DNA of 64,000 nucleotides from Ceratobasidium sp. AG-K (GCA_037039685.1 JAWNGF010000003.1:4934571-4998570); one strand, 5' to 3'; shown: positions 1-9,150, counted from the first letter of the stretch. Numbers and translations: made by a program. Notes: generated from the letters alone by a model not told the origin.

Positions 1-231
1 GAGTCATAGTAAGTACATGAGTCACAGGTCTGAGTCAAAGTCCGAGTCATAAAGGGGGGCTGCGCGGGCCAGCCAATAGAAAACAGCACGAGTCATATGA
101 CTCATGGTGACACATCATCCATACACCTTACTAAACAAGGGAGAGGGCGCAGAGAAGAAGAAGGGCGCTTAAGGCGCCCGTGCAAGCCACGAGTCCGCAA
201 ACAGAGACAGAGGGAGGGACGGGTCACGACA
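1..231 (-). repeat. Element B 3' LTR, partial
   Basis: On the minus strand the LTR starts at 231 with TGTCGTGACC and runs off the window. It matches 29221-29451, the 5' LTR of the same element. It carries six GAGTCA/TGACTC motifs (1-6, 19-24, 32-37, 44-49, 90-95, 98-104). Confidence 0.9.
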
Positions 232-1254
232 AGCTTCCAGTTGGGACCACCGTTCTTGCCTGTGGTCAAGCCATTTGTTGAGCTGCTTGACGCTCCAGGA
301 AGTGCATTGGACAAGGCGGTAGGCTTCAAGCATGTTTGCGTTGCATGGCATCCGGTTGGCTGGCGGGTGTGGCTCCATGTTGGCAATTGCGTTGCCAACC
401 TTGGCAATGAGAGCCTCAACATTTGCTTGGGCCTTGTCCCATGTGGCCTCCCATTCTTGTTCAACTTGCTCGGCCTCCTCGTCGGTGAGGTGGGGAGGGG
501 AGGTGAGGTTGTGCCTGCCTTTGGAGTTTGGGGGTGCAGGAGGAACTTTGACGGCTTCCTCCCTGTCGTCTCCCATTGGCTGTCCTGCCAGGTTGACATG
601 TCTGCTTCCATCGGTGCCTTTTGACCAATCAATAGCATTGAAGGGGGATTGTCTCTTGGGTAAGTTTTTGCAGGGCCAGGTATTTGTTCAAACTCACATT
701 CCGTTGGCCATCCTGACTCAAAGTCTGTGGCACATGGGTGCCACCACTTCCCCTCCTTGTTGCAATGTCTGCCGTTGTTGAGGGCCAGGCGAGGGTTGTT
801 TTCTTGCTTGAACCACTTGTCTCCTTCCCATTTGAAACCGGTGTCCCAGTTCCAGGTGTCCGCAATCTTGAGGACAATGTTGTGGACGGTGAGCCCAATA
901 CAACCCCGGCAGTGGTAGTACTTGCTGCAGCCAATGTTGGTGGGATTGGAAGGCCTGGAGTTGGGGTGGCTGACCCGGAGGAGGGAGCCGAGGCGAGGGG
1001 TAATGAGGGACCTGCGCTGTTTGTCCCACTTGATCGTTGCTCACTCTTGTAGGGGGATATACCCCAACTGGACGCCAGGCTCAAGGGCCTCAGCAAGCCT
1101 TGGCCTTGTTGAGGGACCAGGGAGCAGTGTCCCAGTTGTTGACGGCAAACTTGCCTGGGCCAGCAAGCTTGAGGGCCTTTCCGTAGGCCCTAGCCTTTTT
1201 GTAGTTGGGGACCCGGGAGAAGGCGGAAAAGGTGGCGGTGCAAGAAGCAGGCAT
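232..1254 (-). pseudogene. ORF3-like remnant of element B
   Basis: The minus strand opens with ATG at 1254 and reads about 60 codons to a TGA. It then resumes in other frames to about 236, with a further shift near 635. The middle part encodes YHCRGC followed by many tryptophans (for example KWEGDKWF and GKWWHP) and a downstream NAIDWS. The ORF3 of element A has FVCQGC, a W-rich stretch and NPIDLT in the same order and the same place after the chromodomain. I infer it is a diverged, broken homologue. An extra acidic tail (DEEAEQVEQEWEATWDKAQ) looks helical. Function unknown. Confidence 0.6.
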
Positions 1255-1302
1255 TGTTGGTGATAAAATTTTGTTTGGTGGGGAGTAGCGTTTGGCGTTG
1301 AG

Positions 1303-2388
1303 CTAGTGGTAGCAGGCTGTAAAGCTGGAGTGATGATTTTTGCTGCTTTCCCCTTTGCCTTTTTTGTACTCTGAGGAAGTGAAATTTGGAGGAAGTGGGC
1401 CGGTGGGAAAGTCCTTCTGGAATCTTCTCATGACATGAGTCAGTTTGGCAAAATTCTCTGCCAGTTCTTCTGTGTCTTCTAGAGGGCTATAGCCCTTCCA
1501 TCTGATGCGGTATTTCAGCCCATCAGGGTCCTGATGCCAATCTACAATCTTCTCTACTTCATATTCCTCTTTGCCTTCTTCAGTCAAGATAGGTGGGGGT
1601 CAGGGCTGATTTTGTTGGAAGTCTAGGTCTTCAGTATAGGGGGTCAACATATTTCCATGGAAGACGTTGTGGATGCGCATGGATTTTGGAAGATCAAGTT
1701 GGTAGGCGTGTGAAGAGATTTGTTTTTTCACAATAAAGGGGCCTGTCTTTTTGTCATTGAGCTTCTTGCTTGGGCGTCTTGTGGTGATGTTGGTGGTCAA
1801 GAGCCAAACGTTGTCTCCTTCCTTGTATTGTATTTTTGGGGTTTCTTCCCTTGATTGATGATATTCCATCAGAGCCTTTGTTTCTTCCCATACAGCCTCC
1901 ATGTCCTTTGTCCACTTGTCTCCCTCCAGGGATCAAGTCACATAGTCCTCAATAGACCATTTGGGGGTCATGCCATAGATGACTTCAAAGGGGGATTTGT
2001 TTGTGACTTGATTTTTGTGGTTGTTGTGGCAGAATTCTGCAATGGGTAACCATTTTGCCCAATCATCCTGCTTGTGATTTCCAAAGATGTGTATCCATCC
2101 CTCAAGCCATTGGTTTGTTCTTTCCACCAAGCCATCTGTTTCAGGGTGGAAGGCAGTGGAGAATGTCCCCTGGATTCCTAGCCGCTTGTAGACTGCTTCT
2201 AAGAAGTGTGATTTGAAGGTGGATCCTCTATCTGAGACAGTGGTTTTGGGGAAACCATGAAGGCGCCATACTTCCTTCACAAAAATATCAGCAAGTTCTT
2301 CTGAGTTTGTGGACTCTTTGCAGGGGATGAAGTGTGCCATTCTGGAAAAGCGGTCCATCACAACAAGGACACTGTCAAACCCTTGTGA
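1303..2388 (-). pseudogene. Element B pol, integrase core to chromodomain
   Basis: This is the 3' part of a broken pol, separated from its upstream part (9602-10313) by element A. On the minus strand come an integrase core (SVLVVMDRFSRMAHFIPC, then VSDRGSTF and TAFHPETDGLVER), the integrase C-terminal part (1902-1600, VWLL, GPFIVKKQ and HNVFHGNML) and a chromodomain-like end (1587-1303, YEVEKIVDW, YRIRWKGY). Frame changes and stops between the blocks show decay. The third aromatic residue expected after RWKGY is absent (LEDTEEL), as in element A. Confidence 0.9.
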
Positions 2389-2393
2389 TCTTG

Positions 2394-2839
2394 TGTCGTG
2401 AGCCAGCTCACTCCATCGGACTCGCCTGTTGTCTCGCCCGCCTGTTTCCTTCTTTTGTGTTTCCGTTTGCCGCATTGCCACCTTCTTGTGGTTATTCTGT
2501 TACATTGTGTAACACGGCTGTGCTTTGTACGAGTCATGTCTGTTCATACAGCATGACTCACATGGACACTCCTGACTGGCTGCTGTGTATGACTCGTGTG
2601 GCTGCGCCTTGTATGACTCGGCCACTTTCTGAATATATATAGAGGACCAACAAGCCTGGTAACCCCAGCTTGTTTTGTCTCGTCAAAACATCCCCTTTGA
2701 GTGACACTTTGAACCACCTCTACCCTCAAGAGCCTACAGACGCTTAAGTGTGTTGCGGTTCAAGAGGTCACTAAGGTCTTAGAGCCGTCCACTCTCCATC
2801 GCGGCTTGTCTCATAGCCACCAAGAAGAAGCTTACGACA
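2394..2839 (+). repeat. Element A 5' LTR
   Basis: The LTR begins TGTCGT and ends ACGACA, a perfect 6-bp inverted end. It holds a TATA-like run (2634-2641) and four TGACTC/GAGTCA motifs upstream of it. Confidence 0.95.
2634..2678 (+). promoter_or_regulatory. Predicted promoter and RNA start of element A
   Basis: A TATATATA run at 2634-2641 is followed about 30 bp later by AGCTTGTTTTGT (2667-2678). That 12-mer is the exact reverse complement of the primer-binding site at 2842-2853. The spacing fits transcription starting at about 2667, so that the RNA 5' end could pair with the primer-binding site. The start site is inferred, not measured. Confidence 0.65.
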
Positions 2840-2841
2840 TT

Positions 2842-2853
2842 ACAAAACAAGCT
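2842..2853 (+). other. Primer-binding site, self-priming type
   Basis: ACAAAACAAGCT lies two bases after the 5' LTR and is complementary over 12 of 12 bases to 2667-2678 in the R region. The same arrangement is kept in C, G, H and I. This is the layout known for Tf1/sushi elements, whose RNA primes its own reverse transcription. Confidence 0.7.
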
Positions 2854-2862
2854 TAACAAAAC

Positions 2863-4863
2863 ATGTCTATTCAAGAGGATGGAGGGTCACGACCCTCATC
2901 CACTATATCAACAAGAAGAGGACCCAGTCGGGCAGCAAGACCCACAGGATCATTAAACAAGCAAGATATTGCTCAAATTCAAGCGGGAGGTCCTGCCCGA
3001 TCACGCTCCCAAAGTCAAACATCAATGCCGGGGGCTTTCGGTATTGTCGACATGACAACTGTACAGGAAGAAGAAGACACTATCACGAATAGGGAACCAG
3101 GAGATCTCACAAATGACCCCACTCCAGCTGCAATTCGCATTCCAACTGGAAGTCCAGGGCCATCACGTCCCTTGTGGCCACTAGGGACTAGGAGACAGTT
3201 CTTCTCTCCCCAACCCAAAGCTCATGGGGGCGTGTCGCTTGTTCCCATTAGACCTCCTCCTACACCACACGTTCCCAATGTCCCTACAGTTCCTCAAATT
3301 GGAGGAACCATCACCAACGCAGGACCAATTCCAGTGGCTTCCCAGCCAGTCACACCAGCAATTCCAGCACCACCATATGTCCCACAGGGTTACTCTGGGC
3401 AATCAGCCCCGGTACTACAAAGCACCGGTGATCCAGGAAGCTCAAGTTCAAGTTCCAGCTCTAACAGCAGGACTGTAATCAGTAATCTAGACGACCTGGA
3501 CAACCTTCTAGAAGGAAGACACAACGCCACCCTTAGGGTTATAGACGGAATGAGAGTCACTATAGATCGAAGGCTTAGCGGCCTAGAACAAGCCACACAA
3601 GTGCTAGCAAACAACCAGCAAATCTTTAACGACTCCATCAACACCCTACAAGGCACCTTGACGGACATTCTGAACGCAGCAAGAAATGGCGAACATAACT
3701 CCTTTCTAGTCGGACAAGACGTAACCCGCCTTCGAAATGAGGTTACCAACACTCAAGGACTGGTGAACAATGTACGCGAAGAACTTAACACTACCAGACA
3801 AGGGCAACTTGAATGGAACGAGGCAGTAACACAAGGACTAGAAACCTTACGACAGGAAGGAACTTCCTTTACTGCCAAAATCACGGAAGTTCAGGAAGCT
3901 ATCAACAATATGCGAGAAGAAATAGACGAAGCATCCCTGCACGGAATCCCCTCCAGGCGATCAAATTCTCCTCCACATCCAGATGTGGAATCTACTAGGA
4001 TCGACAAATTAGAATTAAGAATCCAACGACTGACCGAGAACCCAAACATCGGTAGCGGATCACGTCGTCCCAAGGTGACTCGTCCAGAATCCTTCGACGG
4101 AAAGAAAGGAGAAGGCGCTGAGATGTTCATCACGCAAATGGAAAGTTACTTTGTGCGTCTAGGCGATCAATACACTTCCGACGAGGAAAGGATCCGCAAA
4201 GCCCTAGCAAATTTCAAATCCGAGAACAAGGCCGCCACTCACTGGGCACAAGTTCTTTTACAATCGCTTAACCAAGGAGAAATTAACCAAAATCTCGCCT
4301 CATGGGAGGGTTTCAAAGCACACTTCATGGAACAGTTCAGCGACCCTAACAAAAAAGCGAAAGCCGAATCGGACATCCGAAAATGCAAACAGAACAACTC
4401 AGTAGCGAACTACGCATCAGAATTCCGATACCTTCTGGTAGACGTAAACTGGGGACAGGATGCTCTAATCAACCAATTCAAGGAAGGATTGAAGCCTGAG
4501 GTCAAAACCGAACTGGCTCGTTTCGAACTAACCCTGATCAATGAAGATGGGACAGAACAAGAACTTTCCCTTGACCAATGGATCTCAATCGCAATCTCTA
4601 TCGACCAGAAATTGCAACAAATCAAGGGCTCTACAGGGAGGAAGGCAACCCAACCAACCACTAGCGGACAATCCTCTACAAAGCGGCTACCCGACGAAGT
4701 TTACAAGGCAAGGATAGCAACCAACCGCTGCCTAAAGTGCGGACAGGAAGGACACCGCTCATTCAAGTGCCCGACCAAGGAATGGATAACAACAGAACCT
4801 AGCGTTAAAGGAAGGGAGGCAACAATTGTAGAAGACTCGGGAAAAGAAGTGGTCTCCCTCTAA
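2863..4863 (+). CDS. Element A Gag (capsid-nucleocapsid)
   Basis: This 666-residue structural protein would form the virus-like particle and bind the element RNA. The N-terminal third is rich in proline and serine (a serine run sits near residue 200). A helical middle follows, then a capsid-like region (GKKGEGAEMFITQMESYF and following). A CCHC zinc knuckle, CLKCGQEGHRSFKC, lies near the C-terminus. The ATG is 23 bp after the LTR and its sequence MSIQEDGGSRPS recurs in C, G, H and I. The last codons contain the slippery heptamer at 4839-4845. Pol follows in the -1 frame. No disruption seen. Confidence 0.93.
   Translation: MSIQEDGGSRPSSTISTRRGPSRAARPTGSLNKQDIAQIQAGGPARSRSQSQTSMPGAFGIVDMTTVQEEEDTITNREPGDLTNDPTPAAIRIPTGSPGPSRPLWPLGTRRQFFSPQPKAHGGVSLVPIRPPPTPHVPNVPTVPQIGGTITNAGPIPVASQPVTPAIPAPPYVPQGYSGQSAPVLQSTGDPGSSSSSSSSNSRTVISNLDDLDNLLEGRHNATLRVIDGMRVTIDRRLSGLEQATQVLANNQQIFNDSINTLQGTLTDILNAARNGEHNSFLVGQDVTRLRNEVTNTQGLVNNVREELNTTRQGQLEWNEAVTQGLETLRQEGTSFTAKITEVQEAINNMREEIDEASLHGIPSRRSNSPPHPDVESTRIDKLELRIQRLTENPNIGSGSRRPKVTRPESFDGKKGEGAEMFITQMESYFVRLGDQYTSDEERIRKALANFKSENKAATHWAQVLLQSLNQGEINQNLASWEGFKAHFMEQFSDPNKKAKAESDIRKCKQNNSVANYASEFRYLLVDVNWGQDALINQFKEGLKPEVKTELARFELTLINEDGTEQELSLDQWISIAISIDQKLQQIKGSTGRKATQPTTSGQSSTKRLPDEVYKARIATNRCLKCGQEGHRSFKCPTKEWITTEPSVKGREATIVEDSGKEVVSL
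4839..4845 (+). promoter_or_regulatory. Predicted -1 frameshift site GGGAAAA
   Basis: The heptamer sits in the gag frame as G GGA AAA, 15 bases before the gag stop. Slipping back one base leads without a stop into the pol frame. The same heptamer in the same frame is kept in G (32863-32869), H (49734-49740), C (15073-15079), and in the unrelated family D (19349-19355) and D2 (55742-55748). Confidence 0.7.
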
Positions 4864-4865
4864 CT

Positions 4866-7800
4866 GTGTGTGGAGAGACCAAAAAACTGGCAATGGAAAC
4901 AATGTACTTTAGAGCAACAAATGAATCTACCATTGTTTACGCGAACGTTGCCGGAATCACAGAACCTATCCCAACCCTCATCGATTCTGGAGCATCAAAA
5001 AACTTCTTGGACATCTCGTGGGCTCGATCCAACAACATTCCTCTCATTGAACTTTCCACCCCTAGGAAAGTAATTGGCATCCAGGGGAAGGAACTCTCTC
5101 ACCAAATACGTTTCAAAGCTAAGCTGGAACTAGAGGTAGAAGGAAGAACCTTCAAACAAGTCTTCTTTGCTATGCCTACTGGAGAAACTAAACTTATCCT
5201 AGGATTGGAATGGTTAGAAGAATCAAACCCTGTCATCGATTGGAAAACGAAGCACATATCATGGCGGACAGAACCCATTCAAGCAAGGACGGCCTCAATT
5301 GACGACCTGCCCAAGGAATTCAAGGAATTTGCCGATGTCTTCAGCGAAGAAAAATTCAAGAGAATCCCGGATCATCGTCCATACAACTGCGCCATCAACT
5401 TCAAGGAAGGAACTGAGCTTCCGAAACCAGCCAGGCCTATCCCACTCTCTCCAGCAGAGTCAATTGCACTAAGAGAATACTTAGATGAAGAAATCGCAGC
5501 GGGAAAAATCCGACCAAGCAAATCACCTATTGCATCACCTTGCTTCTTTGTCAAAAAACCAATCGATCCCAAAAACCCAGGGGCAGTACGCCAACTACGA
5601 CTTGTTCAAGATCTCAGAGGAGTAAACGCCATTACAAAGGACGACAGATTCCCAATGCCCCTAATGGAAGACCTCTTGGATAAAATCAAGGACGCAAAAA
5701 TTTTCTCCAAGATCGATCTGCGCATGGGCTTCAACAATATCAGAATCAGGGAAGGAGACAAATGGAAGACAGCCTTCAGAACAAAAGAAGGACTGTTCGA
5801 ATACGTCGTCATGCCTTTTGGACTAAAAAACGCGCCTGCCATATTCCAAAGATATATGAACCACATCTTCCATGATCTTATTGACGTATGTGTCATAGTA
5901 TATATTGACGACATCCTAGTCTTCTCTAAGGACAGAAGCCAACATACCGTGGATGTCAGGAAAGTGCTAAAAATCTTGCTGGAGGAAAATCTATTCGCAA
6001 AGCTTCTGAAATGCGAATTCTTTGTCACCAAATTGACATATACTGGACTTGGAATCAGCGATTCAGGCATCTCAATGGAGGAAGAGGAAGTCAAGGCAAT
6101 AAAGGAATGGAAGGAACCAAGAACGGTCAAACAGGTCCAAGCATTCCTAGGATTCGCAAATTTCTACCGAAGATTCGTACCAAATTTCAGCTGGTTAGCA
6201 AAACCCCTGACAACCTTGACAAGAAAGGAGAGCAAATGGGAATGGGAAAACAATCAGCAGGAAGCATTTGAAGCCCTAAAAGCGGAAATCAGCAAGGAAC
6301 CCACTCTACGCCACCTGAACCCGGACAAACCCTTCTTCTTGGAAACAGACGCAAGTGGAGTAGCAATGGGAGCAATCCTGTCGCAAAGACAAGACGATGG
6401 CTACCTACACCCTATCGCTTTTCTTTCAAAGTCTTTCAACAAAGCTCAACTCAACTACAACGTCCACGATAAAGAACTTATGGCCATCATAGAGTCTTTA
6501 ACACATTGGAGGCTATACCTCGAGGGAACAAGGGACCCTATCACCATCTACACCGATCATAGGAACCTACAGTTCTGGAAGGAAGCAAGAACATTCAACC
6601 GTCGACACGCAAGATGGCACCAATTGCTTGCTTCCTATAACTTTGACATCATATACCGCCCTGGAATCCTGTCATCCAAACCGGATCTATTGTCAAGACG
6701 ATCAGACCATGAAGATACCCCCACGCCTGAACAAGTTATGATAGCTGTCGAAAGGTTCAAGGGGTTCATGGGGCAAGTAGACACAGACATCATAGAGACT
6801 ATCAAGGAGGCTCAGGAAACAGACGAGGGGTTGGCACAAATCAAAGAAATCTGCAAATCGAGGGAAACGCTACCAAAAACCCTGCAACATAGTGCAAAAG
6901 ATTATGATTTCAAGGAGGGACTATTATGGTTCAAAGGAAGGATATACGTGCCAGAAGATAAGGAATCCAGACTGGCCATCATGCAAATTCACCACGACTC
7001 AAAAATCGCGGGTCACCAAGGACAAGCTAGAACTTTGGAACTAATTTTGAGAAGATACTTCTGGCCCGGAATGAAACAAAGCGTAAACAGATACATGGAA
7101 TCCTGTGAGAATTGCCAACGGACAAAGGGCTCAAAATCGATAGTTCCGATCAAGCCTCTAGAAATTCCAAAAGGACCATGGGAAGACATAGCGTTCGACT
7201 TCGTAGTGAAATTACCAAAATCAAAAGGAGCAGATAGCATCTTAGTAGTGGTGGACCGATTCTCAAGAATGGCGCATTTCATACCCTGCAAAGAATCTCA
7301 CACGGCAAGCGACCTTGCAAACCTTTTCATCACAAACGTCTGGAAACTACACGGCTTTCCAAAAAGCACGATCTCAGACCAAGGGACTACTTTCAATTCC
7401 AAGTTTATGAAAGCCATTTATGAAAAAATTGGAACCAGCCCAGGTTTCAGTACTGCCTACCACCCCCAAACAGATGGAATAACGGAGAGAATCAATCAAT
7501 GGATGGAAGGCTGGCTACGATCATTTGTCAACTACCGACAGGATGATTGGGCGGACTTGTTACCAATTGCGGAATTCAGCTATAATCTACAAAAGCACCG
7601 CGTAACAGGTAGTTCCCCTTTCGAAATCGTCTACGGCAGGGAACCACTATGGAACATCTCAGCAGAAGAATCAACGGTTCCGGAAGCAAACAACATCATG
7701 GAAAAATGGCGTATAATCCACGACGAAGCAATTGCATCAATGGAAAGCCAAAGGCTCCCAGAAGAAGAGCCAAGAAACGAATACAAGGAAGGAGATCTAG

Positions 7801-8780
7801 TATGGCTTTTGGGAAAGAACATTCAAACAAAAAGACCCTCGAAAAAGCTGGATAACAAAAAACACGGGCCGTTTGTTGTAAAACGAAAAATAGGGTCACA
7901 CGCCTATGAACTCACTTTGCCGGCAACAATGAGGGTACACCCTGTTTTCCACATCGACTTACTCAGCCCTTACAAGGAAGACACGGATTTCAGCCAAAAC
8001 CAACCCCGACCACCGCCGATCATAACAGAAGAAGGAGAAGAAGAATATGAAGTAGAAAAGATTTTGGACTGGAAGGAGACAAAGGACGGTCTTTTTTACA
8101 GGGTCAGATGGAAGGGTTATGGAAGTGAAGAAGACACAGAACAAAGGGCGGAAGATTTTGGTCACCTTTCAAAGATCATCAAGGACCTTCTACGCCGACA
8201 CCCCGAGGCTCCCACACCATCAAACTACGCTCCAGGAAAGATAAAAGGCAGAAGGAGTGAAACGGGTAGTGTCACTTGCAAAACTTGCGACTATTCCAAG
8301 AAACACTCCCAACTCTACGCTCTAAACCTTTTTTGCCCTCTACAATGCCTGCTGTCACCCGCTCCACCATTGCCAACAATCTCACCCGCGTCCTCAAAGG
8401 ACCTGCCTTTGCCACGGCAAGGATCCTCGACTCCGGAGCCGCCCTCTACGTCTTCAAGAGGTCACAACAAGGCTCGGGAAGAATGCACTTCAGGGCCTCG
8501 GACGACATCCTCCACTCAGACCTGGGGGAATTCCAGTGGGTTGGGAAAAAATGGCCGACACGCATGCAGCTCCTACGGAAGGACATATTTGTCTGCCAGG
8601 GGTGCGCCACATTCCAGGTCTCGGAGGTCGTTCTCCTCTCCACCCACATGCTCGGGGTGGTTGAATGGGGACAAGAAGGAGCGTACTCAAGCGAGTGGGT
8701 ACCAGGTTACGACGGAAGGCAGCCAACGCTCCGACCAAGATGGAACGATGCCTGGGACGCCAACTACGAGAAGGACCTGA
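4866..8780 (+). CDS. Element A Pol polyprotein
   Basis: The open frame starts with GTG, not ATG, so I infer it is made as a Gag-Pol fusion by -1 frameshifting. Domains in order: retropepsin with LIDSGA near residue 40; reverse transcriptase with SKIDLRMGF and YIDD near 346; RNase H with ETDASG near 495; integrase with an HHCC zinc region near 706-740 and the DDE core (DFVVKL, SDQGTTF, HPQTDGITE) near 780-875; and a chromodomain near 1060-1110 (YEVEKILDW, YRVRWKGY). The usual third aromatic cage residue of the chromodomain is replaced (DTEQ). The last 170 residues or so overlap ORF3 and have low-complexity composition, so they may be partly incidental. Confidence 0.93.
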   Translation: MCGETKKLAMETMYFRATNESTIVYANVAGITEPIPTLIDSGASKNFLDISWARSNNIPLIELSTPRKVIGIQGKELSHQIRFKAKLELEVEGRTFKQVFFAMPTGETKLILGLEWLEESNPVIDWKTKHISWRTEPIQARTASIDDLPKEFKEFADVFSEEKFKRIPDHRPYNCAINFKEGTELPKPARPIPLSPAESIALREYLDEEIAAGKIRPSKSPIASPCFFVKKPIDPKNPGAVRQLRLVQDLRGVNAITKDDRFPMPLMEDLLDKIKDAKIFSKIDLRMGFNNIRIREGDKWKTAFRTKEGLFEYVVMPFGLKNAPAIFQRYMNHIFHDLIDVCVIVYIDDILVFSKDRSQHTVDVRKVLKILLEENLFAKLLKCEFFVTKLTYTGLGISDSGISMEEEEVKAIKEWKEPRTVKQVQAFLGFANFYRRFVPNFSWLAKPLTTLTRKESKWEWENNQQEAFEALKAEISKEPTLRHLNPDKPFFLETDASGVAMGAILSQRQDDGYLHPIAFLSKSFNKAQLNYNVHDKELMAIIESLTHWRLYLEGTRDPITIYTDHRNLQFWKEARTFNRRHARWHQLLASYNFDIIYRPGILSSKPDLLSRRSDHEDTPTPEQVMIAVERFKGFMGQVDTDIIETIKEAQETDEGLAQIKEICKSRETLPKTLQHSAKDYDFKEGLLWFKGRIYVPEDKESRLAIMQIHHDSKIAGHQGQARTLELILRRYFWPGMKQSVNRYMESCENCQRTKGSKSIVPIKPLEIPKGPWEDIAFDFVVKLPKSKGADSILVVVDRFSRMAHFIPCKESHTASDLANLFITNVWKLHGFPKSTISDQGTTFNSKFMKAIYEKIGTSPGFSTAYHPQTDGITERINQWMEGWLRSFVNYRQDDWADLLPIAEFSYNLQKHRVTGSSPFEIVYGREPLWNISAEESTVPEANNIMEKWRIIHDEAIASMESQRLPEEEPRNEYKEGDLVWLLGKNIQTKRPSKKLDNKKHGPFVVKRKIGSHAYELTLPATMRVHPVFHIDLLSPYKEDTDFSQNQPRPPPIITEEGEEEYEVEKILDWKETKDGLFYRVRWKGYGSEEDTEQRAEDFGHLSKIIKDLLRRHPEAPTPSNYAPGKIKGRRSETGSVTCKTCDYSKKHSQLYALNLFCPLQCLLSPAPPLPTISPASSKDLPLPRQGSSTPEPPSTSSRGHNKAREECTSGPRTTSSTQTWGNSSGLGKNGRHACSSYGRTYLSARGAPHSRSRRSFSSPPTCSGWLNGDKKERTQASGYQVTTEGSQRSDQDGTMPGTPTTRRT

Positions 8781-9109
8781 GCGACTGGAGGATGGAGAGG
8801 GGCAGATACCAGAAGGAGAAGATCAAATGGGAACCCTACTGGTGGAGGAAGGAGGAGACTGACGTGTCGGCATGGAAGGAGGCAGAGCCCGATGTGCAAC
8901 AGTGGGATAAGGAGTTTGTGGAGGCCCAGGAGAGGGATTTGGACTGGTCCAAGGCGGACTGGACAAAGGAAGAAACTTGGGAAGAATGGGAGAAGTTCTC
9001 AGACGAACCAGGCAACACCGCGTTCAATCCCATCGACCTGACCTTGGAGGAAGATGAAGGGCTTGAGGAGTTTATGCTGAGGAAAGGAAAGGACTGCGCG
9101 GTGCAGTAG
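8345..9109 (+). CDS. ORF3, conserved Trp-rich acidic protein of unknown function
   Basis: This 254-residue ORF follows the chromodomain region and overlaps the end of pol in the -1 frame. I choose the ATG of MPAVTR because it is shared by copies in C, G and H, all 254 residues long apart from damage. It has a CxxC pair (FVCQGC, residues 84 and 87). From residue 65 to 215 it has 16 tryptophans embedded in charged sequence, and it ends in an acidic segment (NPIDLTLEEDEG). No signal peptide or membrane segment is evident. I do not recognise the family. Its place is where env or accessory genes sit in some LTR elements, but nothing here looks like an envelope protein. Confidence 0.8.
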   Translation: MPAVTRSTIANNLTRVLKGPAFATARILDSGAALYVFKRSQQGSGRMHFRASDDILHSDLGEFQWVGKKWPTRMQLLRKDIFVCQGCATFQVSEVVLLSTHMLGVVEWGQEGAYSSEWVPGYDGRQPTLRPRWNDAWDANYEKDLSDWRMERGRYQKEKIKWEPYWWRKEETDVSAWKEAEPDVQQWDKEFVEAQERDLDWSKADWTKEETWEEWEKFSDEPGNTAFNPIDLTLEEDEGLEEFMLRKGKDCAVQ

Positions 9110-9138
9110 GTCCATTCAGGTCCCCCAAATGGACTCAT

Positions 9139-9147
9139 AAGGGGGAG
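9139..9147 (+). other. Polypurine tract of element A
   Basis: AAGGGGGAG lies three bases (taa) upstream of the 3' LTR and would prime plus-strand DNA. Equivalent tracts precede the 3' LTRs of C, G and H. Confidence 0.8.
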
Positions 9148-9150
9148 TAA

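Noticed and set aside
102..638. Overlapping open frames on both strands at the window start.
   Set aside because: Only one minus frame shows the ORF3-like order of motifs; the others have no such support.
2842..2860. tRNA primer-binding site after the LTR.
   Set aside because: The sequence does not end like a CCA-tRNA complement (TGG), whereas it pairs perfectly with the LTR of the element.
8327..8335. CCTTTTTTG near the end of pol as a slippery site into ORF3.
   Set aside because: The phase does not fit X XXY YYZ and H has a different sequence there.
8345..8480. ILDSGAALYV in ORF3 resembles a retropepsin active site (DSGA).
   Set aside because: H has DAGA here, the B homologue has nothing like it, and I see no second half of a protease fold. 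A real protease is already in pol.
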